A stretch of 20,354 nucleotides of DNA from CAZDBA01 sp964503615 (GTDB taxonomy: Bacteria; Planctomycetota; Planctomycetia; Pirellulales; Pirellulaceae). The position numbers and the translations under genes were made by a program. The stretch is taken from assembly GCA_964503615.1 (NCBI GenBank), contig CAZDBA010000095.1:1-20354 (forward strand), in the 5' to 3' direction. This document shows, piece after piece, positions 15,596-20,354 of this stretch. A model generated the notes under the pieces. The model did no database searches and was not told the DNA's origin. It saw only the letters and a program-made list of their open reading frames with translations. Position 1 is the stretch's first letter. Each line of letters opens with the position of its first letter.

Positions 15596-15952
15596 GTCTG
15601 CTCCGCTTTCTCTTTTTCTGAAGTAATAACTTGGTAGACGATTGTATCGGTGGTGAATTCACGGTCAATTCACTATTCGTTTTTCAGCCTACCGAATTCT
15701 AACCACCGTTTTTAACCGCAAGCTGCAGGCCTGATTTAAAAAAGGGGCTAGGCAGCAATCGGGCCGAAAACGGTGGGCAAAATGCCTGCCCAAGAGAAGC
15801 CCAACAGGAGCGAAATCGGCAAAAATCGCCTCCACACCATGATTAAACCACCTCAGGATAGACACTTTAGATAGAGACGCAATTTATGCCGTATGTCTTA
15901 CGATTCTTGGTAAACTACTGCGAGTGAATTTACTCCAGGCCCCTTACTGAAA
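15596..15952. other. 357-nt intergenic region between trxA and the esterase
   Basis: It holds the divergent trxA promoter at 15641-15668. The rest (about 15670-15952) has no convincing reading frame, RNA gene or strong hairpin. It presumably also contains the esterase promoter, but no clear -35/-10 pair was recognised. Confidence 0.5.
15641..15668 (-). promoter_or_regulatory. trxA promoter with palindromic spacer
   Basis: On the minus strand, TTGACC (complement of 15663-15668), a 16-nt spacer and TACAAT (complement of 15641-15646) make a near-consensus sigma70-type promoter, with about 40 nt of leader before the trxA ATG. The spacer contains the perfect 10-bp palindrome gtgaattcac (15653-15662), and tcaattcac recurs at 15665-15673. 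A regulator could bind here, but a chance palindrome is equally possible. Confidence 0.6.
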
Positions 15953-16897
15953 ATGGTTCTCATGAAAGCTCTAACCTCCCTTTTACTTACGCTTGTTTTC
16001 GCCGGTTTAGCTTGGGGCCAATCGGAAAAAGAGGAGAAAAAGCCGTTATTTGGTGACGCGGCTACTGCAGAAACCTACAAGCATGCCTCGGATACCGATC
16101 TTCAAATTTATCGTTTTGATCCACTTAATTTCGATCCATCGAATGAACGTCGACCTGCTGCCGTATTTTTCTTTGGTGGAGGCTGGAACGGTGGGACCGT
16201 AACTCAGTTCGAACAACACGCCAAATACCTGGCGTCACGAGGCATGGTTACTTTCGTAGCCGACTATCGCGTCAAGTCTCGTCAGCAGGTTGACCCCAAT
16301 GCCTGCGTTGCAGATGCCAAATCTGCGGTTCGCTGGATTCGAACCCACTCAAAGCGACTGGGAATCAATCCAGATCGAATCGCAGCCGGTGGCGGATCGG
16401 CAGGAGGACACATTGCAGCAGTAAGTGGAATGTGTGAGGGGTTGGAGGATCCCGCCGAAGCCGAATCTGAAATCAGTTCCCGACCGAACGCGCTGCTGCT
16501 GTTTAATCCCGTCTACAACAACGGACCCGACGGTTTCTCGCACGAACGAGTCAAAGAATGGTTTCCGGCAATCTCACCCGCCCATAACATCAGTGCAGAC
16601 GACCCACCCACCATCGTCTTCTTCGGCACCGACGATAAGCTTGTCTCTGTAGAACTCATCAAAGAGTTTGAGGCCAATATGCAAGAAGCCGGTGTTACTT
16701 CCGAACTTCATCTTTACGAAGGAATGCCACACGGATTCTTCAACGAAAGAAAAAGTAAAGAGTCGTTTCTAGACACGGTACTCAAGATGGATGCGTTTTT
16801 GGTTTCCCTCAATTGGCTCGAAGGCGAAGCAGACGAGGAAAAGCTAAACTCGCTGCTCAGAGGAAAACGAAAAAAGAAAAATAAAAAAGCGAAGTAG
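15953..16897 (+). CDS. Secreted alpha/beta hydrolase, esterase/lipase family
   Basis: 314 aa from the first ATG; an ATG at 15962 would give a cleaner signal peptide (MKALTSLLLTLVFAGLAWGQ). Mature part: FFFGGGWNGG (73-81) is the HGGG-type oxyanion motif with Phe in place of His. GGGSAGG places the nucleophile at Ser149. GTDDKLV supplies Asp227/228 and GMPHGFF His260, a complete triad. It resembles acetyl-esterases (BD-FAE/Abhydrolase_3) common in Planctomycetes, often linked to polysaccharide deacetylation; the substrate is not known. The C-terminus is strongly basic (RGKRKKKNKKAK), perhaps for binding the acidic cell surface or polysaccharide. No Shine-Dalgarno is seen. Confidence 0.92.
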   Translation: MVLMKALTSLLLTLVFAGLAWGQSEKEEKKPLFGDAATAETYKHASDTDLQIYRFDPLNFDPSNERRPAAVFFFGGGWNGGTVTQFEQHAKYLASRGMVTFVADYRVKSRQQVDPNACVADAKSAVRWIRTHSKRLGINPDRIAAGGGSAGGHIAAVSGMCEGLEDPAEAESEISSRPNALLLFNPVYNNGPDGFSHERVKEWFPAISPAHNISADDPPTIVFFGTDDKLVSVELIKEFEANMQEAGVTSELHLYEGMPHGFFNERKSKESFLDTVLKMDAFLVSLNWLEGEADEEKLNSLLRGKRKKKNKKAK

Positions 16898-16931
16898 AAA
16901 GTGATTGGAAAAGGTGCACTCGCTTGCGCTT

Positions 16932-17036
16932 TTTATACAAGCCCGACGCGGCAGTGAGAGGAATTTCGAGGGTTCGATCCACCCGCTCGCGCTAGCGCAA
17001 GAGAGTAAGCGAGGGAACCTGCCGACGTTGTATAAA
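16932..17036. repeat. Inverted-repeat intergenic element
   Basis: Ends tttatacaa (16932-16940) and ttgtataaa (17028-17036) are perfect inverted repeats, continued by cggcag (16949-16954) and ctgccg (17019-17024). Inside are a perfect palindrome gcgctagcgc (16989-16998) and the pair ctcgc/gcgag (16985-16989, 17009-17013). About 105 nt long, non-coding, it looks like a small folding element of MITE or REP type. No target-site duplication was confirmed. Confidence 0.5.
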
Positions 17037-17104
17037 TTTCGAAGTTGAACCTCACACAGTGAATACGATCGTGATAAAAAATCTACGTTTGGGCCTGTTA
17101 TCAG

Positions 17105-17323
17105 ATGAATCTTTTAAAGCGGTTGATAATACTTGTAATTGTGACTGTTTCTCTTTTTTTTGGGTGGATGTTGTTAGTAACACCTAACGAAACTTCCCCA
17201 CTAATTTTGAGGGTCGTAGTCAGCCTAGTATTTTTGGGATTTGGACTCGTCTCTATAAGATTTCTTCTAGGGACGAATGAGCAAGTCGAAAAGTTCATCG
17301 GCGAGATATTCAAAGGCCTTTAG
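17105..17323 (+). CDS. Small hypothetical membrane protein
   Basis: 72 aa. Two predicted membrane helices: about residues 6-25 (LIILVIVTVSLFFGWMLLV) and 35-55 (LRVVVSLVFLGFGLVSIRFL), joined by a short polar loop, with a Lys/Arg N-terminus and a charged tail. I do not recognise the family. The region is more AT-rich than its neighbours. No Shine-Dalgarno precedes the ATG. It lies between the inverted-repeat element and the priA remnant, so it could be a recently gained gene or a chance frame. Confidence 0.5.
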   Translation: MNLLKRLIILVIVTVSLFFGWMLLVTPNETSPLILRVVVSLVFLGFGLVSIRFLLGTNEQVEKFIGEIFKGL

Positions 17324-17407
17324 GAAGGCAGGGCCTAGGGACAGGCCAAGTTCGATAGGGCTTGCCTTGCACCCTTATCTGCTGAATACGAAAACGCCAG
17401 CCTGTCC

Positions 17408-17435
17408 CCAATGTGTCTTCTCCAATGTGTCTTCT
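17408..17435. repeat. Perfect 14-bp tandem duplication
   Basis: ccaatgtgtcttct occurs twice head to tail (17408-17421 and 17422-17435), just before the point where priA similarity begins. Such a short direct duplication is consistent with a rearrangement scar or slippage. Confidence 0.8.
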
Positions 17436-17440
17436 CTCGC

Positions 17441-17782
17441 CAAAGTCGAGCTGCCACACCGGCAGGAGTTTGGCTATCCACCGTTTGGTTTGCAAGCGAG
17501 AATCATCGTTCGCAGTGAATCCGAAAATAAGTCAGAACAAATGGCTAATGAAATTAGTAAGCAAATTTTGTTGGCAGCCGAAAAACTAAGGTGTGTCGTA
17601 AATTTGGTAGGGCCGGCGCCGGCACCCGTGGAGAAATTACGCGGTAAGTATCGTTTTCACATGTTGCTCAACGCGAACGAAAAAGACGTGTTGCAAAAAC
17701 GATTCGCTTAGCGGAAAAGACGATTCCGAAAGTCGATGAAGTTCAGTGGGTCGTGGATATTGATCCGCAGGATATGCTGTAG
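17441..17782 (+). pseudogene. priA: 3' remnant of priA (primosomal protein N'), frameshifted
   Basis: From about 17441 the sequence encodes the C-terminal domain of the replication-restart helicase PriA: AKVELPHRQEFGYPPFGLQA, then VGPAPAPVEKLRGKYRFHML. At 17695-17699 a run of five A breaks the frame: the open frame stops at 17711, while the adjacent frame continues TIRLAEKTIPKVDEVQWVVD and IDPQDML to TAG at 17782, the usual PriA ending. One extra A would restore a continuous reading. The helicase and zinc domains (several hundred residues) are absent upstream. It is a decayed fragment; a functional priA is presumably elsewhere. Confidence 0.85.
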
Positions 17783-17797
17783 CGTCGCCATTGCAAG

Positions 17798-17974
17798 CTA
17801 CAATCCCAATAGTATTTCCCACTTGCCTACACTCTTACCTTTGACCTTCACGTTTCCAACCTTGTGAATTCCTTCGATGAACACGTGATGTGAATCACCT
17901 GTCGACTTGATTTGTTCAACGAGCACTTTCGGCTTTTTCTTCTTGGACTTTTTGGCTGGCTTTTTCTTTGCCAC
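17798..17974 (-). CDS. Small lysine-rich hypothetical protein
   Basis: 58 aa from a GTG at 17974: an AKKKPAKKSKKKKPK basic tail at the N-terminus, then VLVEQIKSTGDSHHVFIEGI and a Gly/Lys-rich end. The frame stays open upstream (to 18106), but that part is antisense to the next gene. AAGGAG lies immediately before the GTG, closer than usual. A Lys-rich N-terminus suggests nucleic-acid or ribosome binding; this is only inference. It is convergent with the priA remnant and divergent from the next gene. Confidence 0.45.
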   Translation of the reverse strand: MAKKKPAKKSKKKKPKVLVEQIKSTGDSHHVFIEGIHKVGNVKVKGKSVGKWEILLGL

Positions 17975-18056
17975 GCTCCTTAATCTGATTCTTTTTTTCT
18001 GTTGTCTGATCGCGTTTCGCTGGATCAACCGTCGCGTGACGTATATGAGATCGGTC

Positions 18057-18437
18057 ATGAGTGACCCGATTTGGAGTTTAGCGCGCCGCGCACATGGTGT
18101 CCCCACTAAAAAAGAACTGGTCGTCTTCCCTCAATCTGGGATCGCGGGCTTTCCAGCCAAGACGAAATTGCTTTTGCAGCCGACCGACGACGGATGGAAA
18201 TTGACGCAGTCCCGTTGGATCTTTCAACCCAAGGTCGTGCAGCTTTTAAAAAGCGAGCATGAGATGAAGATGCAGTCGGGAGTATTGCTGAACAACATCA
18301 ACGTAACCGGCGAACAATCAGACGAACTCCTGTTCTCAAAACGCTATGCGCGGCATTTGAGCGAACTCGCCAAGTTGATCAATGTTCGCGAATCGAGTTC
18401 AAAATTGGAAGTCGATTTGAGAACCGAACTCACCTAA
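18057..18437 (+). CDS. Hypothetical protein
   Basis: 126 aa from the ATG at 18057 (another in-frame ATG lies at 18045). Mixed soluble composition: MSDPIWSLARRAHGVPTKKE at the N-terminus, a middle with LLLQPTDDGWKLTQSRWIF, and a polar C-terminus. No signal peptide, membrane helix or recognised motif. The upstream extension to 17907 is hydrophobic only because it is antisense to the lysine-rich tract of the neighbouring gene, so it is excluded. Codon use looks like its neighbours, which supports a real gene, but I cannot assign a family. Confidence 0.55.
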   Translation: MSDPIWSLARRAHGVPTKKELVVFPQSGIAGFPAKTKLLLQPTDDGWKLTQSRWIFQPKVVQLLKSEHEMKMQSGVLLNNINVTGEQSDELLFSKRYARHLSELAKLINVRESSSKLEVDLRTELT

Positions 18438-18491
18438 GATACGCCCCGCACAAAATGGCGCAATACGGCTCAATTCAGGCTACCGCCCGCC

Positions 18492-18551
18492 GATTCAGGT
18501 TTCCCAAGTCACGCTAATCCTACTTTTAGGAGATCCGCTATAACCTGAATC
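18492..18551. other. Spaced inverted repeat upstream of the glycosyltransferase
   Basis: gattcaggtt (18492-18501) and aacctgaatc (18542-18551) are perfect 10-bp inverted repeats 40 nt apart; the interior holds a small ccta/tagg stem. attcagg also occurs at 18473-18479. It could end transcription of the preceding gene or fold in the leader of the following one. Confidence 0.4.
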
Positions 18552-18593
18552 CAATTTTGAGTTGGTCCTCGAAATCTAACCGCCAACGTTAGC

Positions 18594-18602
18594 CGAGGAG
18601 GT
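18594..18602 (+). promoter_or_regulatory. Strong Shine-Dalgarno before the GT39-like gene
   Basis: cgaggaggt is a near-perfect anti-16S complement and lies about 12 nt before the ATG at 18614, longer than ideal spacing but clearly supporting this start. It is the best ribosome-binding site in the window. Confidence 0.6.
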
Positions 18603-18613
18603 ATCTTTCGGGG

Positions 18614-20354
18614 ATGAATGCGCCGATTGCCCATACTGAAACTCTCGCTGCGTCGATCGGCCCCGCAAAGGCTGATCGACGAAAAGTGTTGACGTGCATT
18701 TTTCTGTTAGCGTTGGTTGCGAGATTGGCTCATGTTATCGCAATTGGATATTCTCCTTTCTCAAACTACCTCGTCGGCGACGCTGCGAAATATACGAAGT
18801 GGGCCAGCAGAATTGCTGCCGGGGATTGGGTGGGCGATACCGTTTTTTATCAGGCTCCGCTCTACCCCTACTTTCTGGCGATAATCAAAGTAACGCTTGG
18901 CGACAGCGTCGTTGCTGTTCGGTTGGTACAGATGTTTGTTGGAGCCCTATCGTGCTGCATGCTGGCGGGAGCAACTTGGAACCTTTTCGATCGCAAAGCT
19001 GCAATTGTCGCTGGCGTGATTATGAGTTTGTATGCCCCGTCGATTTTCCTTGAGTCACTCGTTCAAAAATCGGTTCTCGATCTATTTTTCATCAGTTTGA
19101 TACTGTGGCTCACCAGTCAGATCTTGCGTGAGTCCAACACCCAAAAACTTTGGTTGATGCTGGGCATCGGCGTGGGTGGGTTCTGCCTGACCCGTGAAAA
19201 CGCAATCGCGCTTGTACCTATCTTTCTACTTTGGAGTGTCCTCCGCACGTTTCAGTTTAAGCAAACCACTCTCAAAGAAACTGATTCCGTTCAAGAAACT
19301 GACCTGGCTCAACTCCCCAAGTTTGGCAAACGTTTTCAACACGCTTGTTTTTACGTGTTAGGAATCTGTCTATTGCTCGCACCGGTAGCCATTCGCAACT
19401 ATGCAATAGGAGGCGAACTCCATATCACAACATCGCAACTGGGACCCAATTTCTATATTGGCAATAACCCAAACGCGACCGGATACTATAGTCCGCTAAT
19501 TTTTGCTCGGGGTGACGCCAAGCATGAACAAAACGACGCGATCGCCATCGCCGAAACTGCAATGAACAAAAAACTAACGGCCGGTGAAGTCTCCGATTTC
19601 TATATGCAGCAGTCACTGAACTTTATCTCGACACAGCCTATCAAATGGCTCAAGCTGCTGAGCAGCAAAGTACTGATGGCATGCAACTCGACCGAAATTA
19701 TCGACACCGAAGACCAGTACGTTGTCCAAAACTATTCGCCAGTCCTTTTCATCACAGGACTCGTTTTCCAATTTGGATTTCTGTTACCGATTGGGATCAT
19801 CGGGATGATTCAACAACGAAGGCGATGGCGAAAGCTATGGCCGATCTACGCAGTTTGCTTGATGTTTGCCAGCACCTTGATCGTTTTCTTTATCTTTAGC
19901 CGCTACCGATATCCGTTGGTTCCGATCATCGCAATGTTTGCAGCGCCGACAATCGCAAATCTTTTTGACGAACTACGGCAGAAATCGAGAAGTACGCAAA
20001 ATAGATCACCGGAACTAAAGACGCTAGACCTGGGCAACTTGGTAATCATGGCGGCGATTTGTGTGGTCTGTTTTCTACCTGTTATCAATCGCAAGTTGGC
20101 TGGCAGTGTGTGCTACAACAATTATGCCAATCAAGCGTTAATGCGCAGGGATTATGAAACAGCCGAACGGTTTATCGAGCTGAGTCTACTAGAGCAACCT
20201 GCATACTCATTAGCGTTTAATACCAGAGGGGTGCTCCATCGTGAGCAAGGAAACCGCGCGGCGGCCGAATCCAATTTTCGCAAAGCGATTCAAATTTCCC
20301 CAAATTACGAAAATGCAAAACGCAACTTAAAGAATCTGCTTTCCGACGCCATGG
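18614..20354 (+). CDS. Membrane glycosyltransferase (GT39/ArnT-like) with C-terminal TPR, partial
   Basis: 580 codons are visible with no stop; the gene leaves the window at the right edge. After a short cytosolic N-terminus, VLTCIFLLALVARLAHVIAI is the first membrane helix. NYLVGDAAKYTKWASRIAAG follows, with the Asp of the first outer loop that is catalytic in GT-C enzymes, then FYQAPLYPYFLAIIK, a hallmark of the PMT_2/ArnT group. About ten hydrophobic helices continue to near residue 490. The region from about 505 (NYANQALMRRDYETAERFIE ... NTRGVLHREQGNRAAAESNF) reads as two TPR units, probably outside the cytoplasmic membrane. It should transfer a sugar from a polyprenyl-phosphate donor; the acceptor is unknown. 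Confidence 0.87.
   Translation, partial: MNAPIAHTETLAASIGPAKADRRKVLTCIFLLALVARLAHVIAIGYSPFSNYLVGDAAKYTKWASRIAAGDWVGDTVFYQAPLYPYFLAIIKVTLGDSVVAVRLVQMFVGALSCCMLAGATWNLFDRKAAIVAGVIMSLYAPSIFLESLVQKSVLDLFFISLILWLTSQILRESNTQKLWLMLGIGVGGFCLTRENAIALVPIFLLWSVLRTFQFKQTTLKETDSVQETDLAQLPKFGKRFQHACFYVLGICLLLAPVAIRNYAIGGELHITTSQLGPNFYIGNNPNATGYYSPLIFARGDAKHEQNDAIAIAETAMNKKLTAGEVSDFYMQQSLNFISTQPIKWLKLLSSKVLMACNSTEIIDTEDQYVVQNYSPVLFITGLVFQFGFLLPIGIIGMIQQRRRWRKLWPIYAVCLMFASTLIVFFIFSRYRYPLVPIIAMFAAPTIANLFDELRQKSRSTQNRSPELKTLDLGNLVIMAAICVVCFLPVINRKLAGSVCYNNYANQALMRRDYETAERFIELSLLEQPAYSLAFNTRGVLHREQGNRAAAESNFRKAIQISPNYENAKRNLKNLLSDAM

Noticed and set aside
16971..16980. ggttcgatcc, resembling a tRNA T-loop
   Set aside because: The flanking bases do not make the 5-bp T stem and no acceptor, D or anticodon arms can be placed around it.
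17408..17435. CRISPR-like repeat
   Set aside because: Only two adjacent copies of 14 bp with no spacer.
17277..17440. N-terminal part of the frame leading into the priA remnant
   Set aside because: No similarity to PriA; it overlaps the small membrane gene and crosses the tandem repeat, so it is probably non-coding.
17907..18044. Hydrophobic N-terminal extension of the 18057 gene (possible membrane anchor)
   Set aside because: The Phe/Leu-rich stretch is the complement of a lysine-codon tract in the opposite gene and is best explained as its shadow.

Overview
The window looks like chromosomal DNA of a planctomycete, probably Pirellulales-like. The clearest sign is a DUF1559 gene (prepilin-type N-terminus and an H-X9-D motif), a family strongly expanded in Planctomycetes. 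Moderate GC, gene order with many strand switches, weak or absent Shine-Dalgarno sites at several genes, and GC-rich intergenic hairpins fit the same view. A run of exactly 100 N marks a scaffold gap, so this is a draft or metagenome-derived scaffold. The first 80 bases may be a chimeric contig edge. No tRNA, rRNA, CRISPR array or complete mobile element was seen.

Layout. 1-182: end of an IS21-type istB gene joined directly to the 3' end of a DUF1559 gene. 222-1214: intact DUF1559 gene. 1388-2497 (-): PLP enzyme of the D-threonine aldolase / D-serine dehydratase fold. 2656-4743 (+): metG, preceded by a possible three-way-junction RNA leader. 4818-5374 (+): alpha/beta hydrolase running into the gap. 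5475-7058 (-): a protein remotely like BshC, also cut by the gap, overlapping a GT2 glycosyltransferase (7042-7782, -). 7904-8692 (-): Nif3/DUF34 protein. 8814-9602 (+): sugar-isomerase-like TIM barrel.

9815-13042 (-) is a fatty-acid or polyketide-like block in the order dehydratase, acyl carrier protein, dehydratase paralogue, FabF. It is the most interesting part of the window. The two hot-dog proteins align position by position at the active site, but the second has Tyr where the first has the catalytic His. The carrier protein has about 45 extra residues before its last helix. A strong hairpin lies between the carrier gene and the second hot-dog gene. A reasonable model is a dedicated acyl-chain elongation module using a catalytic/non-catalytic dehydratase pair.

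13247-15004 (+): PTS Enzyme I, with a promoter placed so that the message may be leaderless. A bidirectional hairpin terminator separates it from trxA (15278-15595, -), which has a near-consensus promoter containing a palindrome. 15953-16897 (+): secreted esterase. 16898-18437 is a disordered accessory stretch: an inverted-repeat element, a small two-helix membrane protein, a frameshifted 3' remnant of priA, a tiny lysine-rich gene and an unknown gene. From 18614 to the window end runs a large membrane glycosyltransferase (GT39/ArnT-like) with a C-terminal TPR; it is incomplete at the right edge.
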